A program made the translations under genes and the position numbers. Under the pieces are notes generated by a model that was not told where the DNA came from, made no database searches, and saw nothing but the letters and a program-made list of their open reading frames with translations. Positions 53,515-61,763 of a stretch of 64,000 bases of DNA are shown here, in pieces; the stretch's first letter is position 1, and every line of letters starts with the position of its first letter. Where the stretch lies: NCBI GenBank assembly GCA_023100825.1, contig CP095846.1:744001-808000 (forward strand), read 5' to 3'. Source of the DNA: Nocardioidaceae bacterium SCSIO 66511 (GTDB lineage: Bacteria; Actinomycetota; Actinomycetes; Propionibacteriales; Nocardioidaceae).

Positions 53515-56223
53515 TCAGAGCAGATGTAGCCGCTCACCCCTGAGTACGGCCTGCCGCCGGGATTCGACGCCGAGCTTGCGGTAGATCGCACGCAGGTGGG
53601 TCTTGAGAGTGTTCTTGGAGATGAAGAGTTGGCGGGCGAGCTCGTCCTGGTCGCATCCGGCCGGCAGGACCCGGAGGATCTCGATCTCGCGTTTCGACAG
53701 TGCGATGACGAGATCAGCGCGAGGTTCTTCCATGGGTTGGTCGAGGTCATGCAGGAGGTCGCCGATCAGGCTGCTGTACGCCGAGATCCGCAGTCGTTCG
53801 CGGCTCAGCAGCGACCCGACGGCACCACCGAGCTCGAGGTAGGGAAGCCGCCAGCCCTGCTGTTCGGTCTCGGCGAGCGCGCGATGGAGCAGCACCGACG
53901 CACGGTCGTGATGATCTTCCCGCGACTCGATGACGGCCGCGGCGAGTAGTAGACGGACTGCCCAGCCGGAGTAGGTGTCTGCGTGGAGTTCTCGCTCGAG
54001 GGAGGAGACAGTCTCGCGGAGACGCCCCATTTCCTCGTCCGTGACCGCTGCGGGGTCGAAGACCGCGGTTCGGGCGACGACGGTGGCGCGGGCGAGGGCG
54101 GCGTTGTCGTCGCCTGCTGCGATCGGCCCCGACTCGATCACCTCCAGGGCGTCTGTATGGGCGCCCATCGCGAGCAGAGCATGGACTGTCGTCGCGAGGC
54201 GCATCGTCTTGAACAGGTACGGATACTGCGTACTCGGCCGACGCTCGGTGATGTTGCGTACGTCGTTGACGACGCTCGTCGGGTCCTGCCCGTTCGCAGC
54301 GTCGAGACGGGTCTCGATGACCTCCATGAGGTATCCGCCCACCTGGTCGACCAGTCGTGCCTGACCGCCGACCGTTCGGGCCGCGTCGATCTCAGCGGAG
54401 GCACCGGCAAAATCGCCACGTTCGAGAAGTGACCAGGCAGCGACGGCGTTCGCCAACGGGGTGTCGATGAGTGCACCTGCTCGTCGACTCGACAGACGCT
54501 TCGCCTCGCCACTGAGCTCGAGTGCACGTCGAAGATCACCGCGGGCAACGGCAATCGCGGCATTGACCTGACGAGTATGCACCTCCACGAGTGCGAAGTC
54601 GCTGCCAGCTGCGCCCATCGCCTCGTTCGCCGTCCGATCTGCGGCGGCCAGCCTGCCGAGGTGCAGCTCGCCGTACGCCTGCAGCGAGCGAGCACAGGCC
54701 CGGCGGGCCGCGTCGGCGGAGGACCACGGCGCATGTCGATCTCCGACGACGGCGAAGTCCTCGTCGGGGCCGAGCGCGGTCAGTAGCCGTTGGCCGTCAC
54801 CTCGCAGATACTCGATGCCCGCCGCGAGCAGCCGCCTCAGTAGATCCGCTCGTACGCGGGAAGCGGTCGGCAGACTCTCGATCGCCTCCGCCGTCATTGC
54901 GAGCCGGGCCGCGCTGCCGTCGAGGTCGCCGCGATCGAGCGAGAGGGCCACATCGACGAGTACGGGCCGCGGATCGATCGTCGTCCTGCCGGTCCGGAAC
55001 CGCTCGAGATACCTGGCTGCTGCGCTCAGCGGTCCGTTCGCCATACCCAATGAAGCCAGGTCAACGAGCAGATCGGCGGCGAGGTCCCAGTCGCGTGCCT
55101 CGAGCGCGCAGTCGATTGCCGGGCCGATCAGGTCGACGGACCGGTACCACTCCGCGGCTCCCACGTTGACGGCTCGAACGAGCGACCCGTCGGCGATCCG
55201 CAGCTCGTCTCGCAGCACTGTCCTCAGCAACCCGTGGATGCGGAACGGCAGTGACTCGAGGGGGTCGCTGGTCAGGAATCCGCCGACCTGTGCAAGCCCG
55301 TCGAGTCGAGCGAGGGAGACCGGTGCTCCGGTCAGTCGTTCGGCAAGGGTCACGTCGAACCGATCGACGACACTCAGCTGCATCAGCATGCGCCGGTCGG
55401 CAGGGTCGAGCCGGTCGAGCACCTGCTCAACGAGATAGCCCGTGAGTAGTGGGCCGGCGCGCGGTCCGACGTCGGAGGACGCTGCCGATCCTTCAGCGTT
55501 CGCCAGGGACGAAAGGGCGAGTCCCAGTCCTGTTGCCCAGCCCTCCATCCGGTCTCGGATCTCGCTGATCTCGCGTACGCCCGGGAGGGCGATCCCGCGC
55601 TGTTCGACCAGCAGACGGGTCTCCTCCGCAGTGAACGCGAGATCATCCGCGCGTACCTCGGTCAGAATGCCCGCGGCCCGTGCCCGATACAGCGCCAGTA
55701 GCGGGTCCGCCCGAGTGACCAGGACCAAAAGCAGAGACGCCGGCGGATGCGCGACGAGCGCCTTGAGGTCATCGAGGACGGCGGGGTCATCGAGCACATG
55801 AAGGTCGTCGAGAACGAGTACGACGTCGGACCTGGTCGACAGCAGGGGAGAGAGTACGTGGTGCAGGATCGGCCGGTCGACCGGAAGGGACGGCTGGGGC
55901 ACGCTCGGCAGGTCGGTGCCAAGAGCATCCGTGAGGCTTGTCCGGATCACTTCCCAGAGCGCGTCCGGCTCGCCCAGAGCCGCATTGCAATCCACCCAGG
56001 CAACGGGTCGATCGCCGGACGCGGCCCATTGGCTGACCGCGGTGGTCTTGCCCCAGCCGGCAGGTGCGGCGACGAGCAACAGCTCTCCCGGTCGGGCGCC
56101 GTCGAGTAAACGAATCACGCGTTCGCGGGCGACTGTCCCGGGAGGTAATCGGGGGATTCGGACGCGTGCGGGACCAGCGAGCTGGGTCCCACCCGGTGGC
56201 GGATCCGACAACACGGCCCCCAT
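53515..56223 (-). CDS. MalT-type large LuxR-family regulator (LAL)
   Basis: 902 residues, the usual size of MalT/LAL regulators. Signal-transduction ATPase at the N-terminus: Walker A APAGWGKTT at 53-61 and Walker B VVLVLDDLHVLDDPAVLDDL, followed by arginine-finger and winged regions (LDRLDPADRRMLMQLSVVDRFDVTLAERLTG). A TPR-like all-helical middle (~400-800) should bind a ligand. The C-terminal GerE HTH (~838-902) has LSKREIEILRVLPAGCDQDELARQLFISKNTLKTHLRAIYRKLGV. ATG 56223 sits before the ATPase; more upstream in-frame codons look non-coding. It lies in the midst of genes carrying the TCACCC-N5-GGGTGA palindrome, hence a candidate controller of them. Confidence 0.88.
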   Translation of the reverse strand: MGAVLSDPPPGGTQLAGPARVRIPRLPPGTVARERVIRLLDGARPGELLLVAAPAGWGKTTAVSQWAASGDRPVAWVDCNAALGEPDALWEVIRTSLTDALGTDLPSVPQPSLPVDRPILHHVLSPLLSTRSDVVLVLDDLHVLDDPAVLDDLKALVAHPPASLLLVLVTRADPLLALYRARAAGILTEVRADDLAFTAEETRLLVEQRGIALPGVREISEIRDRMEGWATGLGLALSSLANAEGSAASSDVGPRAGPLLTGYLVEQVLDRLDPADRRMLMQLSVVDRFDVTLAERLTGAPVSLARLDGLAQVGGFLTSDPLESLPFRIHGLLRTVLRDELRIADGSLVRAVNVGAAEWYRSVDLIGPAIDCALEARDWDLAADLLVDLASLGMANGPLSAAARYLERFRTGRTTIDPRPVLVDVALSLDRGDLDGSAARLAMTAEAIESLPTASRVRADLLRRLLAAGIEYLRGDGQRLLTALGPDEDFAVVGDRHAPWSSADAARRACARSLQAYGELHLGRLAAADRTANEAMGAAGSDFALVEVHTRQVNAAIAVARGDLRRALELSGEAKRLSSRRAGALIDTPLANAVAAWSLLERGDFAGASAEIDAARTVGGQARLVDQVGGYLMEVIETRLDAANGQDPTSVVNDVRNITERRPSTQYPYLFKTMRLATTVHALLAMGAHTDALEVIESGPIAAGDDNAALARATVVARTAVFDPAAVTDEEMGRLRETVSSLERELHADTYSGWAVRLLLAAAVIESREDHHDRASVLLHRALAETEQQGWRLPYLELGGAVGSLLSRERLRISAYSSLIGDLLHDLDQPMEEPRADLVIALSKREIEILRVLPAGCDQDELARQLFISKNTLKTHLRAIYRKLGVESRRQAVLRGERLHLL

Positions 56224-56367
56224 GGACGAAGTCGGCACCGAGACTGCCGAGCACGAGGCTGGTCTTTCATTGACTCTAAGTGCAGTTGGCACGTACCGCA
56301 CGACGAATGTCGGATCTGCCGCGCAGGTGGCTCCCGGCTCCCGTGCGCGAGTCGAGAGCTGCCTGTG

Positions 56368-56397
56368 CCCCGCCACGGTGGTGCTGTGGTGGCGGGG
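56368..56397 (-). terminator. Hairpin after a coding remnant
   Basis: CCCCGCCAC and GTGGCGGGG form a perfect 9-bp stem over a 12-nt loop. On the minus strand it lies 3 nt after the TAG at 56401-56403, i.e. in the position of a terminator for whatever used that stop codon. Confidence 0.55.
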
Positions 56398-56400
56398 AAG

Positions 56401-56538
56401 CTAGGCGGCAGCAGGTTTTCGCTTCGGCGGGTCGGTGGTGTCGACTCTGCCGGGGAGTTTGGTGGTGGTGCCGGCGGTGACGAGGTACGAACGTCCGGCC
56501 GGGAGAGCGATAACCAGATTCCGGGCGCCGGGTCGCGA
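56401..56538 (-). pseudogene. Orphan C-terminal coding remnant (possibly DUF222/HNH-like)
   Basis: In the same minus-strand frame as the 75-residue gene, directly after its TAG, the frame continues as ALPAGRSYLVTAGTTTKLPG and RVDTTDPPKRKPAAA before a TAG. Codon choice is clean and the string looks like the 'GRTY-VT' tail at the end of DUF222/HNH proteins (the intact copy here has PGRTYTITRL). With the terminator-like hairpin after it, this looks like the surviving 3' end of a lost gene. Family assignment is weak. Confidence 0.35.
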
Positions 56539-56766
56539 CTAGGACGACCCGGCAGGAGGCTCGACCCGGTGCACTTCGAGCAGGTCGAGCGAAATGGCGG
56601 CCAGCGAGTCGAGTACGCCGCGCAACTCCGCTTGGTCGCGTACGTCTCCGGCAAGCACGGTCGCCTCGCCGTCGGTGTCGACCGACCAGCCCATCGTCGT
56701 GAGGGCGTCGGCGAGTGCGTACGTGACCTCGCCACGGACGCGTATCTCGTACGCAGAGCTCGCCAT
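56539..56766 (-). CDS. Small conserved protein (75 residues)
   Basis: MASSAYEIRVRGEVTYALAD begins it, with ATVLAGDVRDQAELRGVLDSL and LDLLEVHRVEPPAGSS at the end. The start ATG 56766 has GAGGTG 6 nt upstream. The pattern (YEIRVRG.., ..L.GDV.DQAELRGVLD.., LLEVHRV) is one I have seen in small actinobacterial proteins without a function; it looks like a compact alpha/beta domain. Downstream of DUF1269b by 86 nt on the same strand and probably in its operon. Confidence 0.78.
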   Translation of the reverse strand: MASSAYEIRVRGEVTYALADALTTMGWSVDTDGEATVLAGDVRDQAELRGVLDSLAAISLDLLEVHRVEPPAGSS

Positions 56767-56852
56767 GAGCCACCTCGCGGTCGATGGATGGGCCCGAATG
56801 TCTGCAGACGAGCCGCCCCCCGGGAGCGGACGGCTCGTCCACAGGCGATCGG

Positions 56853-57341
56853 TCACCCCTCGGCGAACGCCTCCCGAAGACGCTGCTCGTCCTCGTTGGA
56901 CAGGTTGGTGTGGATGAGCTCCGCGTGCGAACCGGTGAACGCGCTGTGCACCTTGTCCTGGACGGCGTCCGAGGTCATCACGAACAGCGCGGAGGTACCG
57001 GGAGTGACCGAGGCCTTTACCTGGTTGATGAATCCGTCGTCGATGCCCGCGTCGGCAAGCGAACCGGCGAGCGCTCCGGCAGCGGCGCCGACGGCGACAC
57101 CGAGAAGCGGTACGAAGAACAGCAGTCCGAAGAGCAGCCCCCAGAACGAACCGCCGAGCGCGCCGGCGCCCACCAGGTTGTTCAACTGGCGGGTCTTCGG
57201 CTTCTTCTTCCCTTCTTCCCATTCCACGACTGCCGCATCATGGACCTTGATCAACCCCTCGGACTGCAGGTTCTCCAGGGTGGAAACTGCGCGTTGCGCG
57301 TCCTCGGGGCCGGGGAACTTCCATACGGTCAGTGTTGCCAT
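56853..57341 (-). CDS. DUF1269 membrane protein, copy b
   Basis: 162 residues, paralogue of the protein at 46.4 kb. LTVWKFPGPEDAQRAVSTLENLQSEGLIKVHDAAVVEW, then KKKPKTRQL, the Gly-rich hydrophobic hairpin (GSFWGLLFGLLFFVPLLGVAVGAAAGALAG), and DAGIDDGFINQVKASVTPGTSALFVMTSDAV. Upstream of it are two TCACCC-N5-GGGTGA-type palindromes; copy a has one in the same relative position. GAGGAG precedes the ATG. Confidence 0.9.
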   Translation of the reverse strand: MATLTVWKFPGPEDAQRAVSTLENLQSEGLIKVHDAAVVEWEEGKKKPKTRQLNNLVGAGALGGSFWGLLFGLLFFVPLLGVAVGAAAGALAGSLADAGIDDGFINQVKASVTPGTSALFVMTSDAVQDKVHSAFTGSHAELIHTNLSNEDEQRLREAFAEG

Positions 57342-57418
57342 GGCTGGCTCTCCTCGTACGTGGTGTGTGCGCGATACCTAGTGCCCTGTCAGCGTGCGTT
57401 GCCGTGTCGGCGAGTTCA

Positions 57419-57435
57419 TCACCCCTTCGGGGTGA
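57419..57435. promoter_or_regulatory. TCACCC-N5-GGGTGA palindrome, site 4
   Basis: Perfect arms around CTTCG in the divergent region between DUF1269b and the DUF7144-like gene, 77 bp from the DUF1269b start. Its centre is 42 bp (four helical turns) from that of site 5. Confidence 0.65.
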
Positions 57436-57460
57436 CACGAGCGGTTCAACGCAGCAGGAA

Positions 57461-57477
57461 TCACCCCGCGGGGATGA
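57461..57477. promoter_or_regulatory. TCACCC-N5-GGATGA palindrome, site 5
   Basis: One-mismatch copy (right arm GGATGA, centre CGCGG), on the same face of the helix as site 4, 91 bp before the DUF7144-like start. Confidence 0.55.
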
Positions 57478-57567
57478 GGCCGCGTCCCGGTGAGATGGCC
57501 GACGATGGACCGTGACGCGGCGGATCTCGCGCGCCGCTGCGTTCTGTCGGGCAATCGAAGGAGCGAT

Positions 57568-57972
57568 ATGTCGACGTCACACAGTGGACAGCGGGGCAGT
57601 TCGTGGGCGTTGGGCACCGCGATCTTCGCGGCCGCATTGATGCTGGTCACGGGTGCTTTCCAGATCCTGCAGGGCATCGTCGCCCTTGCGAACGACACGT
57701 ACTTTGTCACGCTGCCGAACTACACGTACGAGTTCGACCTCACCGCATGGGGCTGGATCCACCTCGTCATCGGGATCGTGTTGATTCTCGTAGCTCTCGG
57801 GTTGTTCTCGGGCAACATTTGGGCGCGCGCCGCGGGTATCGCGTTCGCGTCGATCTCGGCGATTGCGAACTTCCTGTGGCTGCCCTACCAACCGTGGTGG
57901 GCGATTCTGGTGATCGCGATCGACGTACTGGTGATCTGGGCGCTCGCCACCTATCGACCCGTCGACGACTGA
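57568..57972 (+). CDS. DUF7144-like four-helix membrane protein
   Basis: 134 residues, ATG 57568 with GAAGGAG upstream. Four helices: WALGTAIFAAALMLVTGAFQILQGIVAL, WGWIHLVIGIVLILVALGLFSG, WARAAGIAFASISAIANFLWLP and WWAILVIAIDVLVIWALA. GAFQILQGIVAL, the FDLTAWGWIHL block and NFLWLPYQPWW match the common actinobacterial family annotated DUF7144. Function unknown. Divergent from DUF1269b across the paired palindromes. Confidence 0.85.
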   Translation: MSTSHSGQRGSSWALGTAIFAAALMLVTGAFQILQGIVALANDTYFVTLPNYTYEFDLTAWGWIHLVIGIVLILVALGLFSGNIWARAAGIAFASISAIANFLWLPYQPWWAILVIAIDVLVIWALATYRPVDD

Positions 57973-57976
57973 GCGA

Positions 57977-58858
57977 TCAGGCCGGGTGGCGTTCCGTCGC
58001 GGCGATCTCGCCGTTGCGGTGGTGCACGACGAGCATCTCGCCGGTCGCGAGCGGCGGATCGATCTCCAACCCGAGCGCGTCGGCGACGTACGGCAGTACG
58101 GGTCGGTGTGTTGCGGCGACCACGGGGCTGCGGTTGTCGAGCAGGTCGTACGTCGCCTTTCGTACGCGCTTGGGTCGGGCGCCCTCTTCGGCGAGGCGGG
58201 GGTCGAGCACGATGTCGGCGGCGACCGCGTCGGCGTACGGTGTGACGGTCGCGATGCAGCGTGCGGCATCGCTGCTGACGATGTCGCTCAGCCCGTACGC
58301 CTGCAGCGTCGCTGCCAGCCGGACCGCTTGCCGGTCGCCGGCCTTCGTCAGCGTGCGCTCGGTGTCGGGGCCCTTCCAACGCGATCGCGATCGTGCGTCC
58401 GCGTGTCGTAAGACCACGAGGGTGCGGGTCTTGTGCAGTTTGCGTCGCTTGAGCGTGCGGAACGCGTCAAGGACGTCGCGGTCGCGTTCGTACGTGAGCA
58501 GGGCTGACGCATCGCGCAGGCGGACCCATCGCACGCCGTCCACCTCGTGGTTCGGCGCGTACGCGCTCACGTCGTCGGCACCGATCGGACGCGCGGTCCA
58601 GTAGTGCACGCGCTTCGTCCCGTTCGTGCGCATCTCGTATTCGTGGGTGACCAGGGGCATGCCGAGTCGGACGCGTACGCCCGTCTCTTCCTCGACCTCG
58701 CGCACGCTGGCGTGTACCGCGCGTTCGCCACGGTCGAGCTTGCCCTTCGGGAACGACCAGTCGTCGTACTTCGGCCGGTGGATCAGCAGCACCTCGGTGT
58801 GCCCATCGGCTCGGCGCCACGTGACGGCACCGGCGGCTTCGACTGTCTGTGCGACCAC
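57977..58858 (-). CDS. Nudix hydrolase fused to a histidine phosphatase (MutT1 type)
   Basis: 293 residues. N-terminal Nudix domain with the box SFPKGKLDRGERAVHASVREVEEETGVRV (G-x5-E-x7-REVxEETG), and a C-terminal SixA/phosphoglycerate-mutase-like domain starting TLVVLRHADARSRSRW (RH catalytic motif). This is the layout of mycobacterial MutT1, which hydrolyses oxidised and polyphosphorylated nucleotides; in many actinobacteria the gene is next to ppk, which is not so here. GTG/ATG at 58858. A PHO box ends 22 nt upstream of the start, tying it to phosphate limitation. Confidence 0.9.
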   Translation of the reverse strand: MVAQTVEAAGAVTWRRADGHTEVLLIHRPKYDDWSFPKGKLDRGERAVHASVREVEEETGVRVRLGMPLVTHEYEMRTNGTKRVHYWTARPIGADDVSAYAPNHEVDGVRWVRLRDASALLTYERDRDVLDAFRTLKRRKLHKTRTLVVLRHADARSRSRWKGPDTERTLTKAGDRQAVRLAATLQAYGLSDIVSSDAARCIATVTPYADAVAADIVLDPRLAEEGARPKRVRKATYDLLDNRSPVVAATHRPVLPYVADALGLEIDPPLATGEMLVVHHRNGEIAATERHPA

Positions 58859-58879
58859 GCGGCCAGTGTCTCAGGAAGC

Positions 58880-58897
58880 GGTGAACGTACGGCGAAC
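58880..58897 (-). promoter_or_regulatory. PHO box upstream of the Nudix/phosphatase gene
   Basis: On the minus strand GTTCGCC-gtac-GTTCACC: two heptamers in 11-bp register, one mismatch to the Streptomyces PHO core GTTCACC. Same design as the box before pstS. Confidence 0.65.
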
Positions 58898-59019
58898 AGA
58901 TGGGCGAGGCACCTACGGACTCCGTTGGCCGACTCTGGAGGCGAGTGGCCACACGATGAAACTGTCGCGTTTCCGTGGAAGGCCGACAGGACGGCATCAT
59001 GGGCGCTTAACGTACCGGG

Positions 59020-59709
59020 ATGTGCAGAACCACCGTTGATCCGGCGCGCTCGGAGAGGGAAGCCCCGTCATTGCTCGACAGGATCGTGACTGAGCATGTC
59101 CATGTGGTGGAGACGCGCGTCGATCGCGACGTCACCCTCCTCGGGCTAGAGCATCAAGCCATTGCGGGCGCAGTACCTGGACGCCGTGCGGAGTTCGGCA
59201 CAGTGCGTTGGTGTGCGCGCGTAGCGCTCAACGAGCTGGGCCTCGCTGCCGTACCGATAGTGCCAGGGGAGATGGGCGCACCGACGTGGCCGGACGGCGT
59301 CGTCGGAGCGATGACGCACTGCACTGGCTACCGGGCAGCCGCGCTCGGAAGGGCGAGCGATGTTGCCGCACTCGGCATCGATGCCGAACCAAACGAACCG
59401 CTACCTGATGGTGTGCTCGGTGTCGTCGCGCGCAGTGAGGAGGTGAAAGCGCTCGCGACCCTGCCGCAAAGCGGTGTCGCTTGGGACCGCGTGCTGTTCA
59501 GCGCCAAGGAATCGGTCTACAAGGCATGGTTCCCGCTCGCGGGACGCTGGCTCGGCTTTGAGGACGCGACGATGTCGGTCTACCCGGACGGTCGTTTCGT
59601 CGCTGTCATCGATCCGCGACTGACCGACGGTGTGCTGCCGGACCGTTTCGCCGGACGGTGGCTTGCGAGCTCTGAACTGGTGGTCACCGCTGTGACCGTT
59701 CACGCCTGA
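59020..59709 (+). CDS. 4'-phosphopantetheinyl transferase (Sfp/EntD type)
   Basis: 229 residues. Motifs: MTHCTGYRAAALG (P1-like), LGIDAEPNEPLPD (the GIDxE magnesium site), and LFSAKESVYKAWFPLAGRWLGF (the F(S)AKES.YK motif). It transfers the phosphopantetheine arm from CoA to carrier domains, activating NRPS/PKS proteins. The context (condensation domain, exporter) supports a role in the adjacent peptide cluster. A TAACGT element 6 nt before the ATG suggests a leaderless message. Confidence 0.92.
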   Translation: MCRTTVDPARSEREAPSLLDRIVTEHVHVVETRVDRDVTLLGLEHQAIAGAVPGRRAEFGTVRWCARVALNELGLAAVPIVPGEMGAPTWPDGVVGAMTHCTGYRAAALGRASDVAALGIDAEPNEPLPDGVLGVVARSEEVKALATLPQSGVAWDRVLFSAKESVYKAWFPLAGRWLGFEDATMSVYPDGRFVAVIDPRLTDGVLPDRFAGRWLASSELVVTAVTVHA

Positions 59710-59718
59710 GGACCACCG

Positions 59719-60564
59719 TCACGCACTGCGGCGTTTGTACAAGACCGTGGCCCGCGGAGCGAAGACGATCAGGATCCCGGCCGACCAGAGCAGCGACTGA
59801 ATCCCGTCCGAGCCGAATGTTCCGTGCATGAAGCAATCGCGCAGCGCGTTGACGGTTACCGTGACCGGGCTGTGGTCGGCGTACACCTGCAGCCAGCCCG
59901 GCATCGACTGCGTCGGAACGAATGCGGAGCTGACAAAGGCGAACGGGAACAGCCAGAAGGTCCCGGCCGACTGTGCGGCCTCGACGCTGGGTGCGGTCAG
60001 TCCCAACACTGAACCCAGCCAAGAGAATGCGTAGCCGAACAGCAGCAGTAGTGCGATACCGAGGAGCGCGTACGCCAACCCACCGTGGAACCGGAACCCG
60101 ATCACGAGACCCATGACGATCATGATCGCGACCGTGATGCCCGTGCGGACAACCTCGGATGCTGTCCGGCCAACCAGGACCGATGACTGCGTCATGGGCA
60201 TGGATCGGAAGCGATCGATGATGCCGCGTTGCATGTCTTCGGCCAGGGTGACTGTTGTCGCCGACACCGACGAGAAGAGCACCATCATGACGAAGATGCC
60301 TGGCATCAGAAACTGTTTGTAGTCGCCGCCCTCCACGTCGATCGCGCCGCCGAAGACATAGGCGAACAACAGGATGAACATCACTGGTTGGACGACTGCG
60401 TACATCAGCAGCTCGGGAGTCCGCTGGATTCGGCGCAGATTTCGCGCGGCCATGAGCCAGGCGTCGATCAGCCACCAGGACACCTTCGTCGCATCGGCAT
60501 CCGTGGGAACCGAAGGTCCTTCGGCGAACACGTCGTGAGATCGGGTACGCGTCGCGTCGCTCAT
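59719..60564 (-). CDS. ABC-2 exporter permease (DrrB type)
   Basis: 281 residues, six helices. PELLMYAVVQPVMFILLFAYVFGGAID, FLMPGIFVMMVLFSSVSATTVTLAEDMQRGIIDRFRSMPM (typical ABC-2 coupling stretch) and FVSSAFVPTQSMPGWLQVYADHSPVTVTVNALR match DrrB. Overlaps the ATPase gene by 4 nt. Together they would export a natural product or give self-resistance. Convergent with the phosphopantetheinyl transferase gene (9-nt gap). Confidence 0.92.
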   Translation of the reverse strand: MSDATRTRSHDVFAEGPSVPTDADATKVSWWLIDAWLMAARNLRRIQRTPELLMYAVVQPVMFILLFAYVFGGAIDVEGGDYKQFLMPGIFVMMVLFSSVSATTVTLAEDMQRGIIDRFRSMPMTQSSVLVGRTASEVVRTGITVAIMIVMGLVIGFRFHGGLAYALLGIALLLLFGYAFSWLGSVLGLTAPSVEAAQSAGTFWLFPFAFVSSAFVPTQSMPGWLQVYADHSPVTVTVNALRDCFMHGTFGSDGIQSLLWSAGILIVFAPRATVLYKRRSA

Positions 60565-61625
60565 GCGTTCCTCCTTGAGTTGTTGGCGCCGGACCGGGCA
60601 ACGGGTGTGAAGGGTTCGTACGTACCGTCGCCGGCCGCACGGTCCGGGTCATGCTCGTCCGATGGGCCGCTTGTGTCGCCGGGCTCGACGTACGCGCTCG
60701 TCAGGCGTAGGAACACGTCGTCGAGGGTCGGTCGACGGACCTCGACGTCCTTGATGGTGATGTCGCGCCGGCGGAGCTCGAGCACTGCGTCGGCGAGACC
60801 GTCGAGTCCACTGCCGTCCAATGCCACCGTCACCACGTGTGCCTCCGGGTCGAGAACCGGATTGGTGTTTCCGAGGTCGCGCAGCGCCGTGGTGGCATGC
60901 TGCAGGTTCGCTGCGTCCGGGAGCTGGACGCGCAGGTTCTCGCCGCCGACCTCGCTCTTCAGCTGGGTGGCGGTCCCGTGCGCGATCAAGCGCCCCTTCG
61001 CCATCACTGCGATCTCGTCGGCGAGATGCTCGGCCTCCTCGAGATCCTGGGTCGTGAGCAGTACCGTCGTCCCTGCGTCGCGGAGACGAGCGACGGCATC
61101 CCACACCGTCAACCGGCTGCGTGGGTCGAGGCCGGTCGTTGGCTCATCCAGGACGAGCACCCGCGGACGTGCGATGAGGCTCGCAGCAAGGTCGAGCCTG
61201 CGCCGCATGCCACCCGAGTACGTCTTCACCTGACGGTCGGCCGCGTCCGCGAGCTCGAAGGCGTTCAGGAGATCGTCGGCACGCTGTGCCGCGTCGGCCT
61301 TGCTCAGACGAAACAGCCGGCCGATCATCCGGAGGTTCTCGGCTCCAGTCAGAATTTCGTCGACCGCTGCGAACTGTCCGGTGAGCCCGAGCGAAGCGCG
61401 TGCCGTCTGCGGCTGTTCGACGACGTCCGCGTGGCAGATCCGTGCGGTGCCTGAGTCCGGGCGCAGCAGTGTCGACAGGATGCGTACCGCCGTCGTCTTC
61501 CCGGCGCCGTTGGCGCCGAGGAGGCCGGCCACCGACCCCTCCGGCACGGCCAGGTCGAGCCCGTCGAGCGCGGTCTGGTCCCCATAACTCTTGTGCAGTC
61601 CGTTCAACTCGATTGCGTTCGCCAT
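60561..61625 (-). CDS. ABC-2 exporter ATP-binding protein (DrrA type)
   Basis: 354 residues. Walker A GANGAGKTT at 37-45, Q-loop LTGQFAAVDEILTG, signature YSGGMRRRLDLAASL, Walker B VLVLDEPTTGLDPRSR and H-switch TTQDLEEAEHLADE, all standard for the daunorubicin-resistance subfamily, with the DrrA-specific C-terminal domain ending in RRPTLDDVFLRLT. A Ser/Asp/Pro-rich tail of ~45 residues is added. ATG 61625; a longer open frame upstream is not used. Confidence 0.93.
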   Translation of the reverse strand: MANAIELNGLHKSYGDQTALDGLDLAVPEGSVAGLLGANGAGKTTAVRILSTLLRPDSGTARICHADVVEQPQTARASLGLTGQFAAVDEILTGAENLRMIGRLFRLSKADAAQRADDLLNAFELADAADRQVKTYSGGMRRRLDLAASLIARPRVLVLDEPTTGLDPRSRLTVWDAVARLRDAGTTVLLTTQDLEEAEHLADEIAVMAKGRLIAHGTATQLKSEVGGENLRVQLPDAANLQHATTALRDLGNTNPVLDPEAHVVTVALDGSGLDGLADAVLELRRRDITIKDVEVRRPTLDDVFLRLTSAYVEPGDTSGPSDEHDPDRAAGDGTYEPFTPVARSGANNSRRNA

Positions 61626-61763
61626 ATACCCATCGGACACCGTCCGCAGGGGACGGGGGCAGGAATCTGTCGCGACTGTGTTCGTCGTGGTTCGAGGTAC
61701 GACGGGCCCGAGGCAATCTGGTGGCATGCGTACCGCTGCGCCAGGCCGGAGGAGTGGAGCCGA

